From: CAYGLF01 sp964350945
Lineage (GTDB): Bacteria; Chlamydiota; Chlamydiia; Chlamydiales; JAAZZY01
Direction of reading: 5' to 3'
DNA: 64,000 bases
Assembly: GCA_964350945.1 (NCBI GenBank)
Contig: CAYGLF010000003.1
Location: 1 to 64,000 of the forward strand
The position numbers and the translations under genes were made by a program. Below, in pieces: positions 25,219-34,683 of this stretch; the stretch's first letter is position 1; the number at the start of each line of letters is the position of its first letter. The notes below the pieces were generated by a model. It was given only the letters and a program-made list of their open reading frames with translations. It made no database searches and was not told where the DNA came from.

Positions 25219-26261
25219 GAGATAAATTTCTTTGTAGGGTAACCAAAGTACAGCATAAGCGGTACCCACATTGCAACCTGCGGCCATATAATTTTGTTTT
25301 CACTTAGAATGTAGCAAGCATCCATGAGCGTATAAAAAGAGAGCAGCGCAAAAATAGAAAGAGCCGTGATTAAAAATGTGGGAACAGAACGGGAAAAACG
25401 TGTACAGATAGGAGCGAGCGTGATTAAGATAAAAAGAGGAAGAAGAGGGAAGATAAGCTTGTAATTAAGCTGCGTTAAAATGGCAGCAGCAGGAGTGTTA
25501 AGAAGGGCTTGTGGGTTGTGCAAAGCATAAAAAAGAGCACTGATAGAGTATGTCTTTAAAGAGAAAAAAGTCTTCACTAAAGGATCAAAGTTGATTTGCA
25601 TTTCATCTAGAGCTTGCAATTCCTTCTTTTGGATAAATTGAAATTCCCCAGAAGTATTTTTGTTAAATATTGAAACCTCATGGCCTACAGGAGGTGTTGT
25701 AAATGGTTCTAGTTTCTGAATGTAGTAGATCTGCTGAGAAGAGCGAATCCAGTAGATATTTTGTAATGTTTTACTGGTCAAATCATAGTCTTGAAAAATA
25801 AGTTTACTGCCATCATCTAGGATAAAAGATTTGATCAAGCTTGTGCTGGATTTTTTTCTCTTTTGCTTGATTGTTTCAATTCTCTTTTGGGCCAGCGGCT
25901 CAAGGAATTGAAAGTTTAGATATAGAAAAAGAGTCAAGATGAGCGCTACAACGGTTAGTGGGGCGAGCAGGCGTTTGTAAGATTTTCCAGACATTAACAT
26001 GGATACAAACTCATTATGAATGTTGAGCGAGGTTAGAACCTTTATAACAGTCACGGTAAAGGCAAAGGGAATTAACAGCTCCGTTTTTTGAGAGAGTGTA
26101 AAAATATAGTACGAACAAATTTGGCCGAATGACAACGAATTATAGTAATCGATTCGAGATGAGTAATCGATGAGGATATAGAGGAAGTATAGCGATAGAA
26201 TAAAAAAGAAAAAAACCTTGAGGGTTTCTCTAATAACATACTTAGACCAGATTGAGCTCAT
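25212..26261 (-). CDS. lptG: LPS export permease LptG (YjgP/YjgQ family)
   Basis: The 349-residue protein has three N-terminal and three C-terminal membrane helices around a periplasmic domain, as in LptF/LptG. These permeases extract LPS from the inner membrane, driven by LptB. The start overlaps the lptF stop (ATGA), giving an operon order lptF-lptG. The assignment as G rather than F rests on order and length. It lies next to tilS and ftsH, as the YjgP/YjgQ genes do in C. trachomatis from what I recall. Confidence 0.85.
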   Translation of the reverse strand: MSSIWSKYVIRETLKVFFFFILSLYFLYILIDYSSRIDYYNSLSFGQICSYYIFTLSQKTELLIPFAFTVTVIKVLTSLNIHNEFVSMLMSGKSYKRLLAPLTVVALILTLFLYLNFQFLEPLAQKRIETIKQKRKKSSTSLIKSFILDDGSKLIFQDYDLTSKTLQNIYWIRSSQQIYYIQKLEPFTTPPVGHEVSIFNKNTSGEFQFIQKKELQALDEMQINFDPLVKTFFSLKTYSISALFYALHNPQALLNTPAAAILTQLNYKLIFPLLPLFILITLAPICTRFSRSVPTFLITALSIFALLSFYTLMDACYILSENKIIWPQVAMWVPLMLYFGYPTKKFISY

Positions 26262-27400
26262 TCAATTCCTCGCATGATTCTAGATAAATTAAGCGAGCTG
26301 AGCGTTACCAATAAAACGTGAGGGGTGAAATAAATTAACGAGGCAAGCCAAAAGTAGTTGTGAAAAATTTTACCAACAAAAAAGCAGACGAGCCCAAAAG
26401 TTGCAAGCAGACACATCGTAATTAGCTTTTTCTTATTTTGGCTGCGTCCAATTTTAATGGAGTAGCTAATTCCTAAAAGGGTGAATGTAAAAACGGCGAG
26501 ACCAATTGAAATGCGTCTTGACATTTCAGAATAATAAGTGTCAATGAGGTGTTTTAATCTTTTAATTTCTTGGTGGTCACGTTTCTGTATAGCATCTTGC
26601 ATCCATTGTTTTTTTTCTTTTAAAGATATTTTTAAAAAGGGCATCGACAAGTGGTGCGGTTGAAGGTGTAAATAGGTGCTGTGCATAATTTGGGTGAGGT
26701 CGTTCGTCGTGGTGCGTACATTTTTTTCATTTTCTACGATCATGTGCTTTTCATTGGTGGCACCCTTAGGGTCAATGATAGAAATGACATTCATAGAAGG
26801 GGTGGTCAAAGCGCCCCCCTCTACTTGTAATTTTTCAATTTCAACGAGATTAAACTGAGAGCTTTCTTTATTCGCTGTGATTATTAAGACATTATTTGCC
26901 AGCTTCCCGCGCTCTCGCACATTCATATCTAGATAAAAGTCTTTTTTGTGAAGCTTGTCTTTATGTTCCAGGAGATACAAGGGGTTTTCAGTAATTAGCT
27001 TGTTAATCAGATGTCTTGAAAAAATTTGACTGTGGCTGGTTAATTCGGATACGACACAAAAATTAGCCAATGATAAAACAAGTGCCAATGACAAAATAGG
27101 GAACATAATTGAGATTAAACTATACCCCGCACAACGTAGAGCCGTCAGCTCATGTGAATGAGAGAGTTTTTGAAAGAGTAGAATTGCAGAGACGAGGCAG
27201 GCAATAGGCACCGCAATAGGCAGGATAAAAGGGATAATATTTAAGATAAAGCAAGCTACCGTGCCAATGTCAGGGGTCAGGGCAATTAAACGAGCGATTT
27301 CCTTGAGCCTTGTGACAATTAAAATAAGAATAAATGAGCTGACAGTCAGTAAAAAAACTTTTAAAAACTGTTTATATAAATATTTCCAAATAGTGGGCAT
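26258..27400 (-). CDS. lptF: LPS export permease LptF (YjgP/YjgQ family)
   Basis: The 380-residue protein has six predicted helices: an N-terminal trio including the YLYKQFLKVFLLTV start and a FILPIAVPIACLVSAILLFQKLS segment, a periplasmic beta-rich middle, and a C-terminal trio. The family motif region with HELTALRCAGYS follows helix 2. It partners LptG and LptB in LPS transport. It is divergent from tilS across a 125-base gap. Confidence 0.85.
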   Translation of the reverse strand: MPTIWKYLYKQFLKVFLLTVSSFILILIVTRLKEIARLIALTPDIGTVACFILNIIPFILPIAVPIACLVSAILLFQKLSHSHELTALRCAGYSLISIMFPILSLALVLSLANFCVVSELTSHSQIFSRHLINKLITENPLYLLEHKDKLHKKDFYLDMNVRERGKLANNVLIITANKESSQFNLVEIEKLQVEGGALTTPSMNVISIIDPKGATNEKHMIVENEKNVRTTTNDLTQIMHSTYLHLQPHHLSMPFLKISLKEKKQWMQDAIQKRDHQEIKRLKHLIDTYYSEMSRRISIGLAVFTFTLLGISYSIKIGRSQNKKKLITMCLLATFGLVCFFVGKIFHNYFWLASLIYFTPHVLLVTLSSLNLSRIMRGIE

Positions 27401-27466
27401 CGATGATCCTTAAACACTCATTTGCAACCATAAAGAGCTAATATATCCGAATTTCGAGTAAAAGTC

Positions 27467-27496
27467 TTGTCAATAGCTAACTTATTAATTTATAAT
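27467..27496 (+). promoter_or_regulatory. Likely promoter of tilS
   Basis: TTGTCA (27467-27472) and consensus TATAAT (27491-27496) are 18 bases apart, and the tilS ATG lies 29 bases further on. Confidence 0.65.
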
Positions 27497-27525
27497 GCCT
27501 TTATCATTTTTAGGTATGGTTGAAT

Positions 27526-28866
27526 ATGTCCGATCTTCTCGCAAGAGTTTTGCTCTTTTTGCAAGAGCGCATCACACCTTCTAGCAAGCTGCTCTTAGGG
27601 TTTTCGGGAGGAGGTGACTCGCTTTGTTTGCTCTCACTACTCTTAGAATGTCAAAAGACGCTTAACTTTCAATTAGAACTGGCTCACCTAGATCACAACT
27701 GTCGAGAAAAAAGTGGCCAAGAGGCCGCAGAATTGAAAGAATATGCTAAAAGTAAGGGGCTTGTGATGCACTTAAAGCGCCTTAAAGAGATCCCTTCAAA
27801 TAATATAGAAGATTTTTTTAGAGTCAAGCGCTCTCAATTTTTTTATACCTTATTTCAAAAGCACGGGTACCAAGCCCTTTTACTGGCACATCATCAAAAT
27901 GATGAGGAAGAGACAATTTTAAAAAGAGTCTTAGAGGGAGGACGAATTGAGAGTCTGAGCTCCCTAGATCCCATCAGTTATTACCAAAATATGCCGCTGT
28001 GGCGTCCTTTAATTGGGTCTTTGAAAAAGGAGTTAAATGACTGGAACTATACTCATCAATTAAACCCTATCGAAGATCCAACCAATTTTGATGGGAGTAA
28101 TTTACGTTCTAAAATGCGTGTTTCTATTTTACCCACATTAGAAGCCATGTTCGGTAAAAAAGTGGGAAGCAGCTTGAAGAGAATTTCAAGCTTTTCAAAG
28201 CGTTATCAGTCTTATATGGAAGATAAAACATCTTTATTTGAAGGGGCCAAGGAATCGTTTTTTGGATGTGTCTTAGATTTTACACGAAATCACTGGCACC
28301 CTTTAGAAATCGAATTTTTGGTTTCTAAAGAACTTAAGAAAAGAGGAGTTTACTTGCACCATGCTGAGCTTGCAAAGCTCTCTAATTGGGTCCATGAAGG
28401 AGCATCAAATAAAAAAATGATCAAAGGAGATCATCTTTTTATTGCAGATCGTTGCCAGGTCTTTATTTTGCCATACTCTTTTATTCCACTGCCGCGAACC
28501 CCCCTAAAGCTTGAGCCAGGAAAGTATTCCTTTGGGCCGTGGGAAGTAAATGTCACTAAAGCTAAATATGTTGAGGAGGCTCGTCTTGGTTGGGGGAACT
28601 TATTTGAAAAAGAAGCTCATTTTTTTATTCAGGTTCCACAAGGGGAGTTTTATCTAGGTGAAAAAGGGCAGGGGTGGAAGTGGGGTAGTAAGCACAAGCT
28701 TAGTAATTTGCTAACAAAGCACAAAATTTTGAGTGAGCTATCCCAACGCGTTCCCATGGTCGGACGAGGGGGTGATATTGAAGTTGAATTGCTAACAGGA
28801 AAAGTGAAAACAAACCATTCAATCAAGCCCCAATTAAATATTTGTCTAAGTTATAAAAAGGATTGA
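27526..28866 (+). CDS. tilS: tRNA(Ile)-lysidine synthase TilS
   Basis: The enzyme modifies C34 of tRNA-Ile(CAU) to lysidine, so that it reads AUA. The PP-loop FSGGGDSL lies near residue 27-34, followed by HLDHNCREKS and LLAHHQNDEEET motifs. A C-terminal TilS domain lies near 320-430. The ATG at 27526 is preferred to an in-frame TTG two codons upstream. The gene pair tilS-ftsH is the order I recall in C. trachomatis. Confidence 0.94.
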   Translation: MSDLLARVLLFLQERITPSSKLLLGFSGGGDSLCLLSLLLECQKTLNFQLELAHLDHNCREKSGQEAAELKEYAKSKGLVMHLKRLKEIPSNNIEDFFRVKRSQFFYTLFQKHGYQALLLAHHQNDEEETILKRVLEGGRIESLSSLDPISYYQNMPLWRPLIGSLKKELNDWNYTHQLNPIEDPTNFDGSNLRSKMRVSILPTLEAMFGKKVGSSLKRISSFSKRYQSYMEDKTSLFEGAKESFFGCVLDFTRNHWHPLEIEFLVSKELKKRGVYLHHAELAKLSNWVHEGASNKKMIKGDHLFIADRCQVFILPYSFIPLPRTPLKLEPGKYSFGPWEVNVTKAKYVEEARLGWGNLFEKEAHFFIQVPQGEFYLGEKGQGWKWGSKHKLSNLLTKHKILSELSQRVPMVGRGGDIEVELLTGKVKTNHSIKPQLNICLSYKKD

Positions 28867-28998
28867 AATCCTATTGTTACTTTGAGATAATAAATTCCTT
28901 AAAAAAGATTCATTAAAATACAAACCATACTGTTTTAGATCTTTAAATATCCCGTCGTTCTCTGCTTTTTTTAAAATTCAAAGAAAAAGAGTGTGTTC

Positions 28999-29010
28999 TT
29001 GACATATAAT
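28999..29010 (+). promoter_or_regulatory. Possible ftsH promoter elements
   Basis: A consensus TTGACA (28999-29004) is immediately followed by TATAAT (29005-29010). They cannot belong to one promoter. Either TTGACA works with a weak AT-rich -10 near 29021-29027, or TATAAT works with a poor -35. Confidence 0.3.
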
Positions 29011-29066
29011 TTGAAGTTCGAGATAGCTAAGTTTTAAGAAGGTTACAATTACCCCATAAGAGAGCG

Positions 29067-31808
29067 ATGTCAGAAGATAATAAAGATAATAAAGATAATA
29101 ATGGTCCCAAAAAATCATTTCCAGGCAGCTTCTTTTTGTTTATACTGGCCGCCATTTTTATTGTATTTGTGATTCAGAATTTTACGAATCAAAATACAGC
29201 TAAGGTCTCTTTTAGCCATCAATTAGAGCACCTAATGAACCTCAATATGCTTCATCCTGAGGAAAATCGTAAGACCGCCTTGAATGACAACTTGGTCACT
29301 TTTAGCGGTAAGTTCCGTTCAAGTGAGACTCCAGAAGGAAAAGCTCGCTTTCATTTCCTCAACCTTTTGAATAAAAATCATAACTTAAAAAGCGAACAAT
29401 CAAGAGTTTCTGAAGAATTAGCTCTGCAAGAAGGGCGTGTTCGTGATGCCGGAGACTTTTTCTTAAAAATTACTGGCCAGAAGATCCCTGCAGGTGGATT
29501 TGTAATTGTTGGAGGGGTTTATGACTCTCCTGAAAGAGTGAACCGAGTGGTTATTAAGAGTTTATCTGACCGAGACGTGACCAGCTTGCAAGATTTAGAA
29601 CTTGATCAAGCAAAAATGAGATCGAATGCTTCTCAGGAGCAAGTTACAGCTTTTGGAGAAAATCTATCGGTTCTTGTACAAAATTTTAGATCACCCATTC
29701 TTGGAATTGGGAGTGAATCACTTAAGAAGCAATTAAAGGGGCTCAGTAACCAGCTTACTAAGGCCCAATCGGCACCACTAGATGCTCAAATTGCCACCCA
29801 TCAGAATGTCTTAGCTCAGCTTCGTGGCATCTCTAACCAGTTAAGTCAAAGTGATAGTCACAGTAGGCTCTCAGAGCTTAGAAGTGTGCGTATGTATAAA
29901 GATGAAATAGATCAATTTAATATCTACTCAGCAGAGCTTGCTGAAAATCAGGAAGAGCTTGATAAATCACGTCAGTCAGTTGCGAATGTTAATTGGTTTT
30001 TTAATAATAAAGAGTTATCAACAAGAGCTTTGGAAAAACAAGATCCAGAAGCTTACAGTCACTGGTTTGCGAATGCTAAGCAGGAGTGGGAAGGTTTTTC
30101 AGCTAATAAAGGCTATGCTTTCAAAGCTCCCGATCAACCTCGCAACGCTGTTTTAGAGAGAACTTTTAAAAGTGAAGAACCAGCTCCAAATTACTTCAGC
30201 TATATTTTTAGCTTTTTACCCGTGGTTTTAGTCGTACTGCTTTTATGGTTTATTTTCTCTAAGCAAATGAAGGGGATGGGAAACAATGCAATGAGCTTTG
30301 GAAAATCACCCGCTCGTATGCTCAATAAAGCGGATTGCAAAGTCACTTTTGCAGATGTTGCAGGAATTGATGAAGCTAAGGAAGAGCTTGAAGAAATTGT
30401 CGACTTTCTAAAGTCTCCCGCTAAATTTACAGCTCTTGGCGGACATATTCCTAAAGGGGTGCTTTGTATAGGACCTCCCGGAACAGGAAAAACTTTGATT
30501 GCTAAAGCGATTGCAGGTGAAGCTGATCGTCCTTTTTTCTCCATCTCAGGATCAGATTTTGTTGAGATGTTTGTAGGGGTTGGAGCAAGCCGTATTCGAG
30601 ATCTTTTTGGCCAAGCTAAAAAACAAGCTCCTTGCATTATCTTTATTGATGAGATTGATGCAGTGGGACGTCATCGTGGGTCTGGTGTCGGAGGAGGTCA
30701 TGATGAGCGTGAACAAACGCTAAACCAATTACTTGTTGAAATGGATGGGTTTGGTTCTAATGAAGGGGTGATCTTAATTGCTGCGACTAACCGAGCTGAT
30801 GTTTTAGATAAAGCGCTGCTTCGTCCAGGACGTTTCGATAGACGTATTATTGTCGATTTGCCCGATGTAAAGGGTCGCTATGAAATTCTCAAAGTGCATG
30901 CACGCAAAATTAAATTAGATCCTTCTGTGGACTTGATGGCGATTGCTAGGGGAACAGCAGGCTCCTCTGGAGCAGATCTAATGAACCTTTTGAATGAGTC
31001 GGCCTTAATAGCTTCTAGGCGTGGTCGCACTGCGGTGACCTCACAAGATGCATCTGATGCTTGCGATAAAGTGCGCTATGGAAAAGAAAGACGTAGTTTG
31101 GAAATCTCAGCTGAAGAAAAAAGATCAACAGCTATCCATGAGTCGGGGCACGCAATAGCTGCTCTAATGGTGGACCATTTTGATCCTGTAGATAAAGTGA
31201 CCATTATCCCTCGCGGATTCTCTCTTGGAGCCACTCACTTTTTACCGGAAAAAAATAGAATTAGTTGGTGGAAAAAAGAGCTTTACGATCAGGTAATTGT
31301 TTTGTTAGCTGGGCGTGCTGCTGAAGAGGTTTTTATCAATGATATATCCTCAGGTGCTCAAAATGATATAGAGAGAGCTACCAAAATAGCTCGTAATATG
31401 ATCTGTGAGTGGGGGATGTGTGAAGCTCTTGGTAATGTAGCCTTAGACGATGCCAACACAGAAGCCTACTACCCAGGAATGGGTGGTGGTGAGAAAAAGT
31501 ATTCCGAACAAACGGCGCAAGTGATTGATCGAGAAGTTAAAAAAATGCTCGATGATGGCTACAAACGCGCTTTAGAAATTGTTAAAGAGCATCATGATAA
31601 AATTGAGCTGATGACAGATATGCTCGTTGAATTCGAGACTTTAGATGCTGAAGATGTCAAAGAGATTGTCAACGGCACTTGGAATACTGAGAAAAAACAC
31701 GGTAAGCTTAAAAAAGCAAATGATTTACAAAAAGCGTCTCCTTCAGAGCCTCCAGCTCCTCCCAAGGTGCGACTAGACAACAACAATTTAGCGCTTGGTG
31801 GCGAATAA
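29067..31808 (+). CDS. ftsH: ATP-dependent membrane zinc metalloprotease FtsH
   Basis: The 913-residue protein degrades damaged or regulatory membrane proteins. Its parts in order are a helix at about 18-37, a periplasmic domain to about 377, a second helix (about 378-398), the AAA domain with GPPGTGKT (about 468-475) and FIDEIDAVG, and the protease domain with HESGH (about 691-695). The periplasmic part is roughly 340 residues, against about 75 in E. coli. As I recall, C. trachomatis FtsH is equally long. A bidirectional terminator hairpin follows. Confidence 0.97.
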   Translation: MSEDNKDNKDNNGPKKSFPGSFFLFILAAIFIVFVIQNFTNQNTAKVSFSHQLEHLMNLNMLHPEENRKTALNDNLVTFSGKFRSSETPEGKARFHFLNLLNKNHNLKSEQSRVSEELALQEGRVRDAGDFFLKITGQKIPAGGFVIVGGVYDSPERVNRVVIKSLSDRDVTSLQDLELDQAKMRSNASQEQVTAFGENLSVLVQNFRSPILGIGSESLKKQLKGLSNQLTKAQSAPLDAQIATHQNVLAQLRGISNQLSQSDSHSRLSELRSVRMYKDEIDQFNIYSAELAENQEELDKSRQSVANVNWFFNNKELSTRALEKQDPEAYSHWFANAKQEWEGFSANKGYAFKAPDQPRNAVLERTFKSEEPAPNYFSYIFSFLPVVLVVLLLWFIFSKQMKGMGNNAMSFGKSPARMLNKADCKVTFADVAGIDEAKEELEEIVDFLKSPAKFTALGGHIPKGVLCIGPPGTGKTLIAKAIAGEADRPFFSISGSDFVEMFVGVGASRIRDLFGQAKKQAPCIIFIDEIDAVGRHRGSGVGGGHDEREQTLNQLLVEMDGFGSNEGVILIAATNRADVLDKALLRPGRFDRRIIVDLPDVKGRYEILKVHARKIKLDPSVDLMAIARGTAGSSGADLMNLLNESALIASRRGRTAVTSQDASDACDKVRYGKERRSLEISAEEKRSTAIHESGHAIAALMVDHFDPVDKVTIIPRGFSLGATHFLPEKNRISWWKKELYDQVIVLLAGRAAEEVFINDISSGAQNDIERATKIARNMICEWGMCEALGNVALDDANTEAYYPGMGGGEKKYSEQTAQVIDREVKKMLDDGYKRALEIVKEHHDKIELMTDMLVEFETLDAEDVKEIVNGTWNTEKKHGKLKKANDLQKASPSEPPAPPKVRLDNNNLALGGE

Positions 31809-31837
31809 CTGACGCTTCGATAGTTTATCTTGTTATT

Positions 31838-31872
31838 CAAAATGACCCTGAAACTAGTTCAGGGTCATTTTG
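31838..31872. terminator. Bidirectional terminator between ftsH and the 31926 gene
   Basis: A perfect 14-bp stem (31839-31852 with 31858-31871, arm AAAATGACCCTGAA) has a five-base loop and A-rich and T-rich ends. It can therefore end transcription from both sides, between two convergent genes. Confidence 0.85.
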
Positions 31873-31925
31873 GTATGAGAGCTTCTAAAAAATAATTCAA
31901 TATAATTTAAAGAAAGTTCAGATCT

Positions 31926-33122
31926 CTATGTTGAGATCTCGCCTAGATTTTCTTTGTCCCAAGCTAAAAGATCTTGTAGAGATTGGTACTGAGGAGCCGT
32001 TAAGAGCTTTTTCAAGATAGGGTCTTTTAATGCTGGATCAAAGACAACCTGTTTACAGTTTAGATCTTCAACACCCGATTTAAGGTTTTTAAAAATGGCT
32101 CTTTTTCTTTTGTTTGCTTCAAGATACTTACTTTTCAGATCAAAGTATTCATTACAAAATGTATCAGATTGCAAATAGAGCTCTTTGAATAAACCACTGT
32201 CACACATTTTATCGATATGTGCAGTAATGGGTCCAAAGTTTCGGGTCATATTGCTCTTCGTATAATTATCAAAGCGCTCTTTATGTATTTTAACATAAAG
32301 CTCAGCATTGTTTTTAAGGTAATCAGCATAGGCGTCTAGTGCTTGGAGGGCGCTGGAAGCTGTTTTTACATTGAAATTTAAGGAGATAGCTCCTTCTTTA
32401 GATTCTTTATCATCTTTAAAAATGGTTGCTAGCGCATTCATTTTCTGAGTATCTACCCCTTGAAGCAATGCAAGCTCTGGAGATAGGCTCATATAATCAG
32501 AGCGCATCATTTTGTAAAAAGCGAGCTTTTTCACACAACCTAAGAGGTTGTCTTTTTGACTGGGTGTTAATTTGATAATTTCAAAAGGCTTATTTAATTG
32601 CTCAAACAGATTGTTTTGTTCACATGCAGTAAAGCCTCGTCCTCCTTGATTGTAAAAAGAGGTAAAACAAGAAATCTTTTGCATGTGATGGCTTACTTCT
32701 GAGGAGTTGAAAAACGTCTCCATAAACTGCTCGTCAAACTTTTGTAGTTTGGCTTGTGTCTCCGGGGATGGGATGGAAACCTCATCGGTTGAGGAGTGAG
32801 CTCCTTTAAAGAATAAGATGGTCGCAACTAGAGCCTCTACGGCTGCAAACGAGAAGCTTTTAAGAGCTTCTTTAAGGTGTGTTAAGCGCTCTTTGACCGT
32901 GTCACAACCAATACAAACGTCTCTACTTTGTTTTAAAACAGCAATTTGACTTTCAGCGACCCCAGTAATGCGTTCGTTATATGGGGTGCTTCCATGAATA
33001 GTGTGAACTATTTTTTTGAGACCAATATAGGCGCTTTGAACGCTTTGAACGGCAAATAAAGAGCCCACTCCATAGCAGAGTAGTCGGGGTTTATTAAGTG
33101 AAAAATAAGTTGAATAATCCAT
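31926..33122 (-). CDS. Unknown 398-residue protein with two hydrophobic segments
   Basis: I do not recognise this protein. The ATG at 33122 is chosen; an in-frame TTG ten codons upstream is possible, and neither has a clear ribosome site. A hydrophobic stretch lies near residues 13-35 and another near 97-113 (AAVEALVATILFF). Between them are Cys residues in DVCIGCDTVKE. The remainder is Lys-rich and helical with no enzyme motif. Two spaced hydrophobic regions allow an inclusion-membrane-type protein, but the spacing is wider than the classic bilobed pattern. It is transcribed alone towards ftsH. Confidence 0.6.
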   Translation of the reverse strand: MDYSTYFSLNKPRLLCYGVGSLFAVQSVQSAYIGLKKIVHTIHGSTPYNERITGVAESQIAVLKQSRDVCIGCDTVKERLTHLKEALKSFSFAAVEALVATILFFKGAHSSTDEVSIPSPETQAKLQKFDEQFMETFFNSSEVSHHMQKISCFTSFYNQGGRGFTACEQNNLFEQLNKPFEIIKLTPSQKDNLLGCVKKLAFYKMMRSDYMSLSPELALLQGVDTQKMNALATIFKDDKESKEGAISLNFNVKTASSALQALDAYADYLKNNAELYVKIHKERFDNYTKSNMTRNFGPITAHIDKMCDSGLFKELYLQSDTFCNEYFDLKSKYLEANKRKRAIFKNLKSGVEDLNCKQVVFDPALKDPILKKLLTAPQYQSLQDLLAWDKENLGEIST

Positions 33123-33272
33123 AATACCAAAGATTGTGCACCGCAAGCCCAATAAATCACAAATAAAAAGATTGTTTGAATGCCACTGGGGTTAAAATTG
33201 ATTTTTATCTCTTGGCAAAAATGTGGTGTAAGCGTTAAAATCTAGGGCGAAAATTTTTAAATTGGATGCGAT

Positions 33273-33716
33273 ATGACATCAGACAAGAAAAAGACCTACA
33301 TGGCAAAAACAAATGAAATTCCAAAAACGTGGTTTCTACTCGATGCAGAGGGAAAGACTTTAGGACGCTTTGCTTCTGAAGTAGCTAATATATTGAGAGG
33401 GAAGCACAAACCGACTTTTACTCCGCATACAGATACTGGAGATGGTGTTGTTATTTTAAATGCTGAAAAGATCGCTGTTAGCGGTGCTAAAGAAGCTCAG
33501 AAGATTTATCGCCACTATACAGGTCATATCGGGGGATTACGAGAAATTCCTTACCGTCGAATGAAAGAACGTAAACCAACATACATTTTAGAGTCTGCTG
33601 TAAAAGGGATGATGCCTAAAACAAAACTAGGTCGTGCACAACTTAAGAAATTAAGAATTTTTGCAGGAACTGAACATAACTTAAGCGCTCAAACACCCAT
33701 TAAAGTAGACATTTAG
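33273..33716 (+). CDS. rplM: 50S ribosomal protein L13
   Basis: The 147-residue protein has the L13 signature: a WFLLDAEGKTLGRFASEVA start, ILRGKHKPTFTPH, and KGMMPKTKLGRAQLKKLRIF. The ATG at 33273 gives a short basic N-terminal extension; the ATG at 33303 is an alternative. It forms the usual pair with rpsI, eight bases downstream. Confidence 0.97.
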   Translation: MTSDKKKTYMAKTNEIPKTWFLLDAEGKTLGRFASEVANILRGKHKPTFTPHTDTGDGVVILNAEKIAVSGAKEAQKIYRHYTGHIGGLREIPYRRMKERKPTYILESAVKGMMPKTKLGRAQLKKLRIFAGTEHNLSAQTPIKVDI

Positions 33717-33724
33717 GAGAGAAC

Positions 33725-34117
33725 ATGAAGAAGAACGAAATTATCGCCATTGGACGTCGAAAAACAGCTGTATCTTCAGTAAGACTTCGTAAGGGTACAG
33801 GAATCATTAAAGTTAATGGGAAAGAAATAGAGGGATATTTTCCTCTTCAGTTACAACGTGATGTCATCACAGCCCCACTTAAAATGTTTGAGCTAGGATC
33901 TAAATATGATCTCGTTGTTCGTGTTAAAGGTGGTGGGAAAGAAGCACAAGCTAGTGCCACTCGTCTAGGACTTGCAAGAGCTCTTGTTGAAGAAGAAGAA
34001 GAGCGTAGACAAGAACTAAAAGCAGTTGGTTTCTTAAGAAGAGATCCCCGTAAGAAAGAGCGTAAGAAATACGGTCTTGCTGGTGCGAGAAAAAGCTTCC
34101 AGTTCTCTAAACGTTAA
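33725..34117 (+). CDS. rpsI: 30S ribosomal protein S9
   Basis: The 130-residue protein has the canonical S9 pattern: AIGRRKTAVSSVRL, the middle RVKGGGKEAQA, and the C-terminal basic tail ending in FQFSKR, which reaches the P-site tRNA. AGGAGA precedes the ATG. The stop overlaps the convergent yqgE gene by four bases. Confidence 0.97.
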   Translation: MKKNEIIAIGRRKTAVSSVRLRKGTGIIKVNGKEIEGYFPLQLQRDVITAPLKMFELGSKYDLVVRVKGGGKEAQASATRLGLARALVEEEEERRQELKAVGFLRRDPRKKERKKYGLAGARKSFQFSKR

Positions 34118-34683
34118 TTTAAGCTTAAATCATCAGGAATCATGGATAAGGAGGAATATTTTCCTCCCATTTCGTGTAGTGTGGACCTCCATATTTGGTC
34201 CACCGGTGTTTCAAAGATGTGACAATGGTTTCCTTTTCCAACAAACCACTCTCCATCTAAAAATTCCTTTTCAAGTTGACCTGAAGCCCAACTTGCATAT
34301 CCAAACATCAAACGAAGTGAGGCTCCTTCTGGGTCGAGCATAGTCTCTTGTAAAAACTCAAGATCTCCCCCTAAGAAAATATTAGGAGCAAGCTCTTTAC
34401 ATTGTTCTAATTGTTGGTTATGTAAAATGAGCATTTGGTTCATCTGCAATGGACCTCCAGCTCTAAGTTCTACATTGGGATTGGCTAGTTCTTCCACTTC
34501 AATGATCTGGTCACTAATTTCAAAGTCAATTTCTTTATTAATAATTAAGCCAAGGGATCCGACATGACTATGTTCACATAAAATGACGACACTTCTAAAG
34601 AAGATGCCGCTTTCTATTTCTGGACTTGCAATCAAAAAGGCTCCCTTGCCTAATTGAGAGTATGAAGGTGTTTCTGAGCTCAT
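34114..34683 (-). CDS. YqgE/AlgH family protein (DUF179)
   Basis: The 189-residue protein matches the YqgE/AlgH family: LGKGAFLIASPEIESGIFFRSVV, VGSLGLIINKEI, a RAGGPLQMNQ segment, and FGYASWASGQLEKEF. The molecular role of the family is unknown. Its ATG overlaps the mlaD stop, so it is the last gene of the mla-like operon, an unusual link worth noting. Confidence 0.92.
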   Translation of the reverse strand: MSSETPSYSQLGKGAFLIASPEIESGIFFRSVVILCEHSHVGSLGLIINKEIDFEISDQIIEVEELANPNVELRAGGPLQMNQMLILHNQQLEQCKELAPNIFLGGDLEFLQETMLDPEGASLRLMFGYASWASGQLEKEFLDGEWFVGKGNHCHIFETPVDQIWRSTLHEMGGKYSSLSMIPDDLSLN

